DNA of 64,000 nt from Cardiocondyla obscurior (Eukaryota > Arthropoda > Insecta > Hymenoptera > Formicidae), in contig NC_091887.1 in the NCBI RefSeq assembly GCF_019399895.1, positions 372,001 through 436,000 on the forward strand. Reading direction: 5' to 3'. Under the pieces are notes generated by a model. It was not told the DNA's origin. It saw nothing but the letters and a program-made list of their open reading frames with translations, and searched no databases. The position numbers were made by a program, and so were the translations under genes. Below, one piece after another: positions 37,929 to 50,672 of this stretch (its first letter is position 1; every line of letters starts with the position of its first letter).

Positions 37929-37964
37929 TATATATATCCGCGCGACGGGGCCATCGTACTCATT
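37929..37964 (+). promoter_or_regulatory. core promoter of gene D
   Basis: TATATAT at 37929-37935 is followed about 33 bases later by CTCATTTTC (initiator A at 37962). The predicted leader before the ATG at 38077 is about 115 nt. Confidence 0.5.
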
Positions 37965-38076
37965 TTCGATACCACTGTCGCTAATTGCGAATACACGCGA
38001 TCTCGTGACTAAAAAGAAAAGGAAGGTAAACATTGCCGAAACACGTCGAAACCACGTACGCAGGATCATCGAGAGG

Positions 38077-41000
38077 ATGATGCTGATCGGACTCGTACTG
38101 ATTGCCGTATGGGCAAGGACCGCCGTATCGGAGTTGCGTAAGTTTCCCTGTTTTTTTTTTTTTTATTTTCTTTTTTTTTTCAAAAGCGTGACCGTCGCGA
38201 ACTATTAATTTCGTAAGCTTACTGAATTTTTTACGGGATAATTTTGTTTCCATTGTAGTTGACAATTTATATAGAATTTCGTTTTTACAACGTATGTAAA
38301 AAAAAAAAAGAAAAAAAAGTAACAAGACAAGTCATGATTGTCTGTATAATAATGTCATATTGATTAACTTTAATTGTATAGCATAATTATCGTTACCTAC
38401 ATAACTGCAAAGTATGCAAAGACCTAAGCGACGAGAAAGAAAATTAAATATAATATAATGAAATAAAACATTGTAAAATAATATACGCTTTTTCTGCAAG
38501 CAGAAAATAAGATAGTTCTTTTATGAATAAAATACTATGTGATTTTTTTTATTTAAATCATTAACAAAATTTATAATTGATGAAGATGAATTAATTGATT
38601 AAAAGTTCTCGATATTAAATTATAAACTAACAAGGAAAACGGGGTATTGGGAGTTAAATAGTTTTGCGTGAGTCGATATTACTTTGAATCAGCAATGCGA
38701 TAAAATTCATAAATTATATGCTTTGGTTTTGAATTATCATGAGAAACATGGTAATAACTGGGTATAATTTCAAGCTTTCCGACAAAAAGACGAATAAAAA
38801 ATTAAATATGCAAAATATTGTAATATAATTTCTAAGACAAAAAAATTCTGATAATATTGTATTTATTAATTCGTAGAATCTTCCAACTAGAAATAAAAGA
38901 CTAATTATTGAAAAGAAAATGTGAATCTCACGAACTAAACTACAGCTGAAATAAATAATTTGTAATTTGTATTGTACTGTTAATCAAAAGTTACAAATCG
39001 TTCACAACTTACGTTGCAGTACAAATTTAACTATTAAAGCCCAGGTTATTATTTATTATAATATATCGCATTGATTCATTGACATCTTGCCCGCGAAACG
39101 TATGTTTCTAATGACTTTGTTCTAAGAAATCAATCGCTTGATTAAAGAGTTCGTAAGTGTAATATGTTGCAAAATTATTAAAGAGAGAAAAAGTGCGAAC
39201 ATATTACCCAGAAAAAAAAAAAAAAAAAAAATTGTGCGGACTGCCATTAAATCGCGCGTACAAAAAAAGAACGTTTACTCAGAAGTTAATAAATGAGTCG
39301 AGATCTCTCCGACAATCATATCTGAACATAGTACGGCCACACACGGTACGTAAAGACAGAGCTTGAAATTAGATCTCGTGTATTTATAAATCGGGGGACT
39401 ATAAATCACAGTTATTGACGTGTAAATTGGTTTTGACTGATGGAACAGGCGGGGACGTGACGCAGCCACAGATTACAGATATTCCTCGATTCTTTTTAAT
39501 AGTCGCCTGTACAACAGCGATATTACGTAAATAGCTAATTTAGATAAAGCGTTTAAACGCAAGGCAACATGTCTCCACGCGAAGATGATAAAGCGATACG
39601 ATTGCTTTCGTAGGATTTTGGAGTCGCGCGCGCGCTCGGTATTTCGGAGCGCTCTGATGCATTTTGTACGAATTATCGCTTCTGCTTTCGTAATTTCCGC
39701 GTGTCCACGGACACGGCACATTTGTATGTGCGACGTACGATTCATAAAAGTGTGTCGCCCGTCATTGAGAAATCAATAGAAAACCCGGAAGTGCGGAATA
39801 AAGGAAAATCGGATGGGTATGCTTGCCGTGTAGAACAATACTGTCGTTATTCTTACGTAGGTACTGCGTACGCGAGACAATGTAATTTGCAATTTAATTT
39901 TACGCTTTTACTTGTATAATGATTTTCCTGTCGTCGCACAAACCCGCGCGTGTAAAACGATATGATTACGAGCACGTTTTTGTTCTCGGCGAGAGAAATG
40001 TCATGTTATTTTCAGTTTCCGTTTTTCTTTAAGTTCATTACCGCCACTTACGATTTTTTTTTCTTTTTTTTTTCCTTTAAATAAACGTTCGACAAACATG
40101 TTTCTGTCATTTCGCAAACAGTTCATTCAGAATATATCGATTAGTATTTTTTTTTAATTTGCGATTTAAATTCGGAGGACAAAATTAAATTAATATTACT
40201 AGGCGCATGGATAATTAATTTTTAAACTTACATCTAAATAAAGCTGACTTGGTATTAAAGATATTTTTACATATTACCATTAAATGCGTCTGTCGAATTT
40301 AATAAGAATTTAATTAAAAACTAATTTTTCTACTTACCTTGATTTTTCTCCACAATTTGTACGGAAAGTCAGAGTCTCGGGAGGCCGTCCATGATTTTTC
40401 TTTCTGTACATGTCTCGACCGCCACCTGTAAGCAAAATTAAACGAGTTATAAAAGGAAATAAATATATCTAATATTCGTAATGTATATTTGAATTACATG
40501 TAAAAGAACGAGATGTACTTAAAGTACCGCGTAAGATGTATGATACTGAAAATTATTAAATGTGAAACAGTTTTCTTTAACGCAGAAGAAACATAAGTAA
40601 ATGACGCGCGCGTAGCACGCGCTCTGTAAAGCCTAGTTAGTCATTAATAAAAAAAAAAAAAAAAAAAAAGGAGTAAAAATGAAAATACTCATTAACCCGC
40701 CGGCTTCGTAATTTCACTTTCTACCGTGCACTTTCGATTTTAGGTCCGACCGACCGATTGGCCGGAAAAAAAGCCGCTCTCTTAGTCATCGTCGAGTTCT
40801 TGTCATTATCGCGTTCGCTCGACCAACGGTTGCGACAGGGTGTAATGCCTGCGTTTGCTCATTTAAAGGTGTCTAATGACTGTCTTTCACAACGTTTCAG
40901 AAACAAGTGCAGCGCAGTTGCAAAAAGTCTGCAGCCTGTTTAACTCCGTTATTGATTTATTGCGTGTAACACGCTAGAATTTTGTTTATTAAAGATTCTT

Positions 41001-42031
41001 TAATAATTTCTGACAAAAAAAAAAAAATAATTATACACAATTTATAATGCCCTTATTTCATTTTAAATACAAAGTTATCTTTTTACCTAATTTTAATTAT
41101 ACGTAAAATATTTATAAGTGGAAGTAATTAAAAGTTTATTACTTTTAGCTCCCGGAGTGACATCGTGTCCACGAACGAACAACTTGTCGGAGTACAATAA
41201 ATGTGTATTAAAGCAGCTACAAGCGCTAACGCCTTATCTCGCCAAGGGAGTACCTTCATTAAAATTACCAGCTTTAGATCCTTTGTTTCTGCCATCCTTG
41301 ACTATAGATAGAAATCTAGAGTCGTTAAGAATCAGGGCCAACATGAGCCAGATTCGCGTTTACGGCAGCACGAATTACATCGTACAGGACCTCAAAGCGA
41401 ATCCCAATGACTTAACAGTTTCTATCAAGGCTCGGTTACCTCATATGTATGTAAGCGGTGATTATGATGTTCAGGGTAGACTGTTGCTGTTGCCTCTTAG
41501 CGGAGTCGGCAATTTTAAAGGAAACTTCAGTAAGTTTTTTCCAATAATTTATGCTTAAAATATAGCACGTACAAAATTAGCTAAGCATTCATTTTATTTT
41601 TTTTTACGATATTCTTTTGCATTCATTATCTATTTATTTTAGCTGACACCGATGCTCAAGTAGATGCGCAAGGTAAAGAAGTCACTGATAAGAACGGCGT
41701 GCAAAGACTCGAGATCGACAAGTTAGTTACTAAAGTCCGTGTTGGTAATGGAAATATTATACTGAAGTCACCTCCCGCTCATACGTTAGCAGGTAGACGT
41801 TAAATCGTGTTTTGAATTTTAATATCGCATAATTACATAAGTAAGTATATACATATTCAACGTAATATTATTTTTGTTTAAGCCGACGCCGCCGCTACAT
41901 TCTTCAATTCGAATCCCCGTCTAGTCCTGGACATAGCCAGTCCAATTATCGAGGATACGGCCGCGACTGTGAGCAAAGCTCTGGCCGCGAGGGCACTCAG
42001 CGTTCTCACTAAGCAAGAACTTGTCCCTTAA
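38077..42031 (+). CDS. takeout-like JHBP-domain protein D (4 exons, 246 aa)
   Basis: A secreted takeout-family protein. The exons are 38077-38137, 41149-41529, 41643-41792 and 41883-42031; all are GT-AG with phase 1 junctions. The start is the first of two adjacent ATGs (MMLIGLVLIAVWARTAVSEL), a compact signal peptide. The Cys pair is C27 and C39 (one residue more between than in most neighbours). It is followed by GVPSLKLPALDPLFLP, then TNYIVQDLKANPNDLTVSIK and GNFKGNFT. The last two exons carry the helical C-terminus, ending LSVLTKQELVP, shorter than the YxxLFP tail of E to J. Compared with E, one intron is lost (between the first and second strand groups) and one is kept. Introns 2 and 3 are about 100 nt, but intron 1 exceeds 3 kb. 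Confidence 0.92.
38138..41148 (+). other. 3-kb first intron of gene D
   Basis: Long AT-rich intron with poly-A/T runs near 38285, 39212 and 40650. On the opposite strand it contains a well-formed 88-nt exon-like segment (40338-40425). No plus-strand coding exon was recognised. Confidence 0.7.
40338..40425 (-). other. orphan 88-nt exon-like segment, antisense in intron 1 of gene D
   Basis: On the minus strand a TTTTGCTTACAG acceptor precedes 40425 and a consensus ATCAAG|GTAAGT donor follows 40338. An ATG at about 40411 leaves a frame open to the donor, giving about 24 basic residues with no family resemblance. Partners were not found. It may be an antisense RNA exon or an untranslated exon of gene B with a remote promoter. 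Confidence 0.35.
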
Positions 42032-43221
42032 GTAAAAATAGTAAAAAAAAAAAAAAAGACAAAATAGTCTTATCTGGTTCGACATATCATTTGGTGTACA
42101 AAGAAAAAGGTTAAAAGGCAAACGTATTTTATTATAAGTATTAGGTAATCTGATTTAGTTTTTATTCGTTTCTTTATTTCGCATCGCGATAACTTTCGTC
42201 AGTCAGTCGGTGAAATAGAAGGTGAGTCGGTAGAGTTTATATTACGCCCAAAGATATTTCATTAATTAATTGCGCTGTGCATAAATTTCGAGAGAGATAT
42301 TTTATTTAAATAAAAACTTTTATTTAAGTCTTTATGTGCGAGAAGCATTGAAATGTTTATTCTTTTGCGTAGCAAGATCGTAAGGAGGCACGCGTTAATT
42401 AATCGATCGTTATTTTCTCTTTATATTTGGTTAATTATTATTTACACATTTGTTGTATGTAATTTTAATTAGGCAGAATATAATAAAATAGATTTTAAAT
42501 AAAATTAAAAAAATGTCATGCACGTAAATAACATACATTTATTGTACACGACGAATAAAAGAAATATCGTAATTACGCACAAGTATTTTTGCTTTGTACC
42601 AATCTTTGTATTAATTTTTTTATACGCAGCCAATTAAATCAGACATTTAACAATATATAAAGCCTTTTTTTCTTTTTTTAAACTTAGTCTTTTCAGTGTT
42701 TAAACAAGTCAGTTTGTTATATAATATTAATTATTTTTTATTCATTTTAATTTATTCACTTGTCTTATTAAATCGTTGCTCATGCTTAATTAGAGTGAAT
42801 AACAAAGTGATTATTGTAATCAAAAGTATAGAATTATATTTGTAAAAATTATTCTGGAAGACATGTGTGCGCTGCAATTATTTAATAACATTTTGAAATT
42901 ATATTAAGTCTTAAACTTTTTTTTTTCGTTTTACATTTCTAAAAAATTACTGTATCTAATTTTAATTGGTTTATAATGCTAATGCAGTTAAATGCAATTT
43001 GTGCTAATATATTCAAATAATTAAATTCTAAACGGTTTATTTACATGAGAATTATAAGAAATATACAATTATATATAATTATTTTATATTATTCAATAAC
43101 AATTTTTTATAAAATCTTGTTAAAAATTATTGTTGAATAAGATTAACAAAGTTTTCGTAGAATAAAAAAGTAACATCTTAATCTAATTTCTTTATAAATA
43201 ATGGGGTTTACAAAATAAAAA
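42032..43221. other. intergenic region between convergent genes D and E
   Basis: AT-rich, with the 3' ends of D (plus) and E (minus) facing each other. No coding exon. A 17-bp imperfect inverted repeat lies at 43091-43138, about 85 bases beyond the stop of gene E. Confidence 0.65.
43091..43138. repeat. 17-bp imperfect inverted repeat in the 3' flank of gene E
   Basis: Arms 43091-43107 and 43122-43138 match at 15 of 17 positions around a 14-nt loop. Base composition is almost pure A/T, so chance is a real possibility; a 3'-UTR stem is the alternative. Confidence 0.4.
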
Positions 43222-45956
43222 TTAATGATTTGGAAACAAGTCGTCGTATGTGAATACTCCAGTGATCTTATTCGCGATCTTGGTAAAAAGATCCGATAAG
43301 GCATCTTCTAATACAGGCTTTATTTCATCTATTAACAAATCACTATTCGCGTTTAAAACCTCATTGCTTGCTGGTCCTAGTCAAAAAAAAAAAAGAAACA
43401 TTAGTTAAAAGATTTTTAAAACAATAATTTATCACTATACGATAGTAACATACCAAGAATTGGATCACCACCAAATAAATTATCAAGATTAACTCTAGCT
43501 TTGTTTATCTTGATGTTAAATTTCATCTTATCAAAATTCACGTAAGTGCTGTTATTTTTAACAATTTTATGTGATCTCAACACGCAATCGCTCTCGTAGC
43601 CGACTAAAGAAAGAGACGTATAACAGTATATGTATAAAAGTACATAAAATGTATACTTAAAATTGAATAAAGACGGCATAATGTACAATATTCTCTTATC
43701 ATTTCTATACCCTAATAATAATTTTAAGAACTTACAGAATGTTCCAGTGAGTCCTCCTTCTCCAATCAGACGAAGTAAAAGAATTTGGGCGTTTATTTTA
43801 TATTTACCTCGGAACTCGAGTTTGTCGAAATTAACTTTGAAAGTAATTAACACGTTCTCCGGATCAATTTTAAGATCACGAATTTTAAACGTAGACGGTC
43901 CATATACCTATAAATATAATTATTTATTGGTATAATACATATTTTCTAATTCGTGTACGACTTATACTAATTGATTGTAGCTACTTGTATATTTGTAAGA
44001 GTGATGTCGAGCTTCGCAGCTTGCGGACCTCTCTGCAATCGCACATGCTTCAATATAAGCGGCTCTATCGGCGGAACTTCTAATTCCGGAATTCCAGTCT
44101 TTAGCTTGCCCCGCAGTTGTTCGATTGAATTTAATACACAGTTATTTATATCTGGATCTTTTCGATTACATATTTTCATATATGACGCTGAGAAAAATGC
44201 AATATATATATTTTACATACGTAATTGAACTATATTAATTAAAAAAATTAAATATCGTACATGGTCATTTATTCGTGCTCACGATATTCATTTGCGAATA
44301 AATAAAAATCATGCTTGTGAATGGAAATAACAGAGAACGTTTTAGACTTGCAGTTACAGATGTGTAAATACTCATTTGTTACTATCCGTTACAATGATGG
44401 TATATGCACTGCTAATTTTTCACGTTTCGTTTAACAAGTCGATGTTTTCGCGAAGACGTTAATGCTTGTGCTTGCGCGCACATATTTTAAACGATAAATT
44501 ATTGCTAGCTATAAATGATTTTATGAGTCCAATGTATCATTTGTTACTGTTATTGATGTATTCTTTTTAAGATAAATAATATCTTAAAAATCCAAAGTAT
44601 CACTTAGCGCGCACGTGACAAGTATATATGAATGATTTTATACAATTACATAACGTATTGTCTTTTAATTTCGTAATGCGATAGTATTACTTCGCCTATG
44701 AATACGTAAACGAGCGAGCCGAAAGTATTCATATACGGACACTTATACAATGCCACACGCGTACGCGTGAATATACTTAAAAATCTATAACGTTACTCAC
44801 GTATCTCGGCGAAGGTTGGAGCAATAAGTGTACAGACCACACTGAAATAAAATATTATCAATCGACACGAGGCTTTCAGTTATTAATATTAATTAGCTAA
44901 TAAAATTCACGAAGGTCAATTACCGTTTCTAAATATGGAACGATCGATGGAAATATCGAGATTGCAATGGGAGCTGATCAGTCTTTTAATTGCACGAAAA
45001 AAATATCAATTGTTCATGCGCCAGAATAATATATTCTCAAAATGTATACGGATAAATTGTACTATGCTCCGTTCTAAGTATTAAAAAATTAGAAAAGCGT
45101 AATGGAATTAGCTGAGTTAAAGCTAGTGAAGTACTTTGTTTACTACTTGCGCCATTAAAGATGCATTCAATATTTCAATTTTTATTTAAAGATCGTAATA
45201 GTTAATTAAAATGCTGATAAGGCTTTGTTATAAGCTTACAACGTTTCAAGATGGTCTTAAGTTTGAAAATGAATTATAAATATTTGTCACGGGGATCAGA
45301 GTTTGGTTGGTAAGAATCTTATGTTGTTAATTAATAAAACGAAACTCATGCTGTTTAAAACGTACACTTTCTTCGGAAGAAAGTGATGAAAAATTAACAT
45401 AAAATACGTGGTAAATGTACATATTTAAATTTTGAAGGCGAAGGTTAGAATATGTAAATTCTGTAAGTATTTAACTTTCATCAAAAATACATGTAGATAA
45501 ATAATTTAAAGAAAAGTAATACATTCAAAATAAAAGAGTTATAAAATTGTTTCACGAACGATTTGAAAGCATCTCTCGAAAGTTGTGCTCCTTTTCTTAA
45601 ATAGTAGTAGAAAAAAGGGGAAAAAAAAAAGAGATCAAAAAAATTAAATAAGAAATGAAAAAAGGAAAGAAAACAAAGATGAATAAAATCTGATTGAATA
45701 AAAAACAGGAAAAATAAAATAAATTACTAATTTTTTTTTTGTTACTTAAAACATCTAAGGTTTAAATTACTAATTAAGGCCCGGTTTCACAAGCGCGAGT
45801 TAATTTAAATGATCGGTCAACTTTAGAGTCGCTACTGCCAAACTTTAAAATAATGCCAAAATTAATTTCTTAATTATAAATGGGGGTTGAAATGTGTTAC
45901 GAAGAGATGCGAATAATAATGACAATTTACCAAATGCTCGCGACGAACGTGTTCAT
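43222..45956 (-). CDS. takeout-like JHBP-domain protein E (6 exons, 248 aa)
   Basis: A secreted takeout-family protein with the most introns in the cluster. The exons are 45956-45931, 44841-44801, 44187-43985, 43907-43736, 43603-43454 and 43376-43222, all GT-AG and in phase. The signal peptide is built from two micro-exons of 26 and 41 nt, giving MNTFVASICVVCTLIAPTFA. The Cys pair is C29 and C39, followed by GIPELEVPPIEPLILKHVRL, then TNIQ|VYGPSTFKIRDLKID across the third junction, and a C-terminus ending YDDLFPNH. The exon 3 donor is CAA|GTAGCT; reading on would meet a stop after six codons. Residues around YESDCVLRSHKI form a longer loop than in F to J. The first two exons are less certain than the rest, but their phases agree and the joined peptide is a textbook signal sequence. 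Confidence 0.86.
44756..44769. promoter_or_regulatory. 14-bp perfect palindrome with two CACGCG motifs
   Basis: CACGCGTACGCGTG lies in the intron just downstream of the second micro-exon of gene E. CACGCG-type cores occur in juvenile-hormone response elements bound by Met/Tai bHLH-PAS dimers. Only the sequence match is seen here. Confidence 0.3.
44842..45930 (-). other. first intron of gene E
   Basis: 1089 bases between the two signal-peptide micro-exons; AT-rich, with no other exon recognised. A further 613-base intron (44188-44800) follows the second micro-exon. Confidence 0.6.
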
Positions 45957-48900
45957 GTTGGCCAGCTAAGTCGAAGCAACACCGAGGTTCTTTCACGACT
46001 GAAAGAGGTTTACAATAATCAATGATGTGACAGTCTCACCTCAAAGGCTTTACCACCTTTAACTTGACTGGCGATGACTGTTACATTCAGCCAGTCGATT
46101 GCCTCGTGCTACTTGCCGACCATTGGTCCAAACTCAGATAAACACTAAATAACGATTGGCCAGGTCGTTGATTCCTGTACCGCAGGAAAGCGCAATACAG
46201 TTTACCACCAATATCGCCGATATTTCCATAAGATCATTTCCGCTTGTCTTCCCTCCCACCCCTATTCCGTCGTTCGCTTTTCTTTAAGATAGATTCGTGG
46301 GTCCAGCCACCGCGCACTTGGGCAAATATCTCTGTTATTTTCATTCCAACCTTTCCCAAGCTGCTCGAAAGCGAAGGGAACTAACAAGGCAAGCCGAGCC
46401 CGATTCAGCGTCGTCCGCTATTTTAAAACGCGTGGTCGGTGCTCCGGCGAGTCCGGTGCCGACGTTTCGTAATTTCTCGCTGCAGGTGTAATCCAAAGCG
46501 AACGTACGTGTCGACGAGTTAGCGAAATTAATTGCGCAAACAAGTATTTTCTGCCAGTAACACGTTACTTAAGGGTGAGGTACCGTAAATCGTAAAAAAA
46601 AAAAAAAAAAGGGAATTATATTGCTATCTCGCTGTGCATAAAATAATATTGGCTATGATTTTGTATCGTATATACGTTCCGTAATTAAAAATTCATATCG
46701 TGCACACGTAGTATAAGAGGAACATCTTTGTACGGATTTCAAAGTCTAATTTAACCCACCCGAAATTCATTCGCATATCTTTTTTTTTTTTTTTTATGTC
46801 GCGTGCAAGGTAATTTTTGACAATTTACATTATAATTTATTTAAGAAAGGTAGGAAAGTATAATTATCAAATTTATATATACAATTGAGAACAAAATTAA
46901 TTTCTCTGTAACAAAAAACCGAACGTTGAGACGTTAAAAAGTCGAAGTGCTTAACATGAGAATATAATTTGTGAGAGAAAGTGAATTATACATATGAAAA
47001 AAATTTGTACGAAGTACTTTTCCTTTTTTTTTTCTGCTAGATTATTAAATTGATTCGAGCATGTTTAATATTCAATAATGTCGCAGAGGATGGATGATAT
47101 TCAACGACATATATAAATGTAAAAATAAAAAAAAAAAAGTTTTTGTGGCACTTTTGCAATGTAATGTAATAATTTAATAAAGTGGCGCAAAACATTGTAT
47201 TGACATACAATCACACTAATTGAAACGTAAAGAACTGGTAGACACCGGTTTGTGCAATTTCGCCGCGCCCATTAAAATTAGCGAAAGTCGCAAAATGGAC
47301 CACTGACAACCGAAAAGCCGCGATCCGTAACAAAACCCAGATCTACGTTTCCTACGAACTCATGTGAGTTAGATATATTGCAACTTGCATCTAGGACGAT
47401 AATGAGTGTGGAATTCTCGGACACCAGGTCACCATTTCCCTTTCTTTTTAACTGATTTCCTAGTACCGACGTTAATGAATATATTCGCACGGAACACATG
47501 TAACAGTAAATGTACAGGGTGCTTGACGTATGATTTCGCGCCCGAAAACTCTGGATATGCAATGGGAAAACAAGACGAAAAGTTACGTAACATTTTGCGA
47601 AATTCATAATTACCGCCGAGTAATAAATAATCGAAAGTTTTACATTTTACACTTCGCACCGTCATGTCTTAGCTTTTACGCGATGCGGAACGAAAGGAAA
47701 AATACGTCTAATCATAATATCGACTTTAATCTTTCGATTGAATCTACTTAGAGTTCGACAGAGTTCGAAGCGCAGCGAGATTAGCGGTGTATTATTAACG
47801 TGAGTCGCTGAGATTACCGGATTTTAATAACGATTAAGTCGATCGAATTCAGAGTTCGAAGCTCTGATTCATACTTGCACCGTATTTTTCAGATGTGATT
47901 TCTTGCTATCGATAAATTACTGTTAAAACTAAGGAACACGTGTATCATAAATACTTTTAATGCGCTGCTATTTTTATTTTATAGACTTCCTTCTTGAATA
48001 TCTTTTTTTAATTGACCATCTGTTATTTCAATAAAAATGTCGGAAAGAAATCTACACACTACATACAAACTACGATGTGTTACGAGTATGATATACATCG
48101 CAATCACAGGCCAAGAAAAAAAAAAGAAAGAAATCTTGCAGGCAAATTATTTAATGTTGTATAACAGAGTATTTTTATTTTACAAAAATACCATTTAAAC
48201 TGCATTTTAATTTTGTCGCTATTAACGAAAATTTTTAGCAGACTACACCGTCCAGTAAATCTAAATAGTTATAAAAAAAAAAAATAATTTTATTATAAGG
48301 AAATAGCGAAAAAACGTTATTAAAAAAATAACGCGATAAAAAAGAAGATTTATGTCTTTATCGTCTTTGAAATTTAACGCTATGATTCTCGTCGATATAA
48401 ATAGATATTGTGTTCGGGAATGTGTACCTGGTGAATGAATCGTACGGTTAAATATGCGTGAGAGCAAAATCACATACTTCAACTCAGCGATGCATGTTAC
48501 ATAACTTCATTCATCACGCAAGAGCCGATGATGCATTTCGCCGAGAATAATGCCATTCGGCGATGACGTTATTTATTTTTAATTTTAATTTTAAATTAAA
48601 TTAAATTAATTAATTAGTTTTTTTTTAAAGTTACAACGATAGTGAAATGTTCGATATATCAGCGCGTTGCATCTCATTTTATGAAATTTACACGTACGTG
48701 TATGCACGTGTTGTTATACATATGTATGTTGAATGAGGTGCTACAGTTAATACTGCATTGAGTTGAATAGATATTATGTCGTTCGTTCACATGTCATCGC
48801 CTTTTTCTTCGCCTTTGCTTTTAATTTATTTTATATAACTTTTCTTTCGACAATCTTTACTTATCTGTCGAGTAAAGCAAAAATCCGGTTCTTGCATGCG

Positions 48901-50440
48901 ATATTTCATGCCTTTCCAAGAAAAACTAGTTTCACAACCGACTTTTATAAATTACAAGGCACACAAATTTCTTATTATTAAAACAAAACAACAAAATTAA
49001 CAAAAATTTAACTTTTTTTAAATCCAATCTAGAAAAATATCAACTATATTTAGTGCTAAGTCGGTGATTTTAGAATAAAACCAAGGGAATATATCAAATA
49101 TTTTGGAATGTTATTTTTTGGTAAAACTACCAAGAGCAAAGGTTTAAAATAAATGAGCGTTTGATTGCATACAGATACAAGTTACAGAATATAATTGCGG
49201 AACATAATAGAGTAATTGTATTAATTATTTTGCAGAACTTTATATAAAACTAACGTATTATATAAATAAAATTAAAAATCAGACAAGTATAATATTTTAT
49301 TTTTAATAATAGAAATAATAGACTTAAAATTTATCTCTGCATATTTATAATATTTTAAATATAAATTATTAGTTTCCACTTGACTTTGTAGATTCATAAA
49401 CGCTAAAAAAGTTATACGAATAAAATAATTTTTCATAAAAACTTTATCGCCTTTAGTACTGAAAAAAGTACGAGGAAAAAAAATATGAAAAAGTTCTAGG
49501 CAAGAAATATCTTGTACCAGAATTATTCGGTAAAGAGGATAATTCAGAGATGCACGCGATGATATACGTAAAAGCAAATTAAGTTAGTGATTACATTTCT
49601 GTTACATAAATGTTGCAATTATTTGTAGCAAATACATTTTAAACCCTTCATAAAAAGAGGGAAAACAATTTTTCGTCGTACAATTTTGCAAAAATTGAAC
49701 AACGCTTTAGTTGAATACTATTAATATTTTTTTATCGTCTATAAATAACGTGAAATAAACCAGAAAATTTTATTATAACTAATTTATTAAAATAATTAAA
49801 TTTTATTTTAAACAGTTAGATTTTACTTAATTTTAATTTCGTACTTATGTTATCTTTGAAATTAATGCGTTGGGTCCGACGTCGGTTTTTGCAAAAACGG
49901 GGACACTGTACTTTTTCTTAACATTAATTACTATTAATATTAATATGCCTTTTACATAAAAGGTTTTTTTTTTTTATTAAACGATAACGAATATTTGTAC
50001 AATTAATTATAAATATATAAATTTGTATAGTCTGTATGAATTTTTGTTTTAACACAAAAGACTTTAATCCTTTCAGTTATTTATAAAAAATTTTTATTTT
50101 TTCTTGTAAAACAACTCTGTTTTATTTTAAACCTGAATCTTAGATGACCTTCGAATGTGACTGAGAACTTTGAACGAATAAATCATCTAATTGCAGAGTA
50201 ATAAAAAACTAATTATTGAATCAACTTATTACATAAAAAGCGTGTACGGGGTGGTATACGGTTTTTGCGACACCACTCACGGGCTGGGAGTGGGGTTATC
50301 CTGCATGCATAGATTAAAGAAATAAAACAAATATTTCCTTTATTATTTAAACTATTTAGCGTCCCTCTCTTCGCGACTAGTTATAAAAAATGATAATTTA
50401 TGTTACTCTTTGCTACTCCCACTTTTAGTTGCCTGATCAA
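45957..50440. other. 4.5-kb intergenic region between divergent genes E and F
   Basis: No takeout exon or other gene could be built here. The first 600 bases are moderately CpG-rich and probably contain the promoter of E (initiator-like TCAGT on the minus strand at 46001-45997). Open frames at 46297-46491 and 47278-47751 show no motifs. Long A/T tracts occur at 46593-46609 and 46781-46795. Confidence 0.55.
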
Positions 50441-50580
50441 ATGATCATGCGCAGAATGTAAAAAACTACATTGCAGCACAGTGTATGTGTGCAGCTGCTA
50501 TTTGCAATCTACGCATGTGCTAGTAAAATTGAAGTGAGTATTGAGGGGATGTTTTGAAGAGGGATTCTGTATTATATAGA
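50441..50580 (+). promoter_or_regulatory. promoter of gene F with the F/H-shared module
   Basis: Three blocks recur in the same order upstream of gene H: ATGATCATGCGCAGAA at 50441-50456, TCTACGCATGTGC at 50508-50520 and TTGAGGGGA at 50541-50549. A TATATAGA box follows at 50573-50580. Initiation about 30 bases later gives a leader of about 70 nt before the ATG at 50673. Confidence 0.6.
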
Positions 50581-50672
50581 AGCTAGACCAGTTTGACTTG
50601 CTGATTTGTCTTTCACACCGTTTGTTAAACGCATTTTAGTGTTAACTTCGCGGAGAAATTGTCATTTTAAAA

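Noticed and set aside
47278..47751. Overlapping open frames on both strands between E and F, considered as a takeout remnant
   Set aside because: No Cys pair, no turn motif and no barrel strands in any frame.
48691..48710. CACGTACGTG plus CACGTG as a clock or hormone element upstream of gene F
   Set aside because: CACGTG occurs at more than a dozen places in this window, so the match is not informative.
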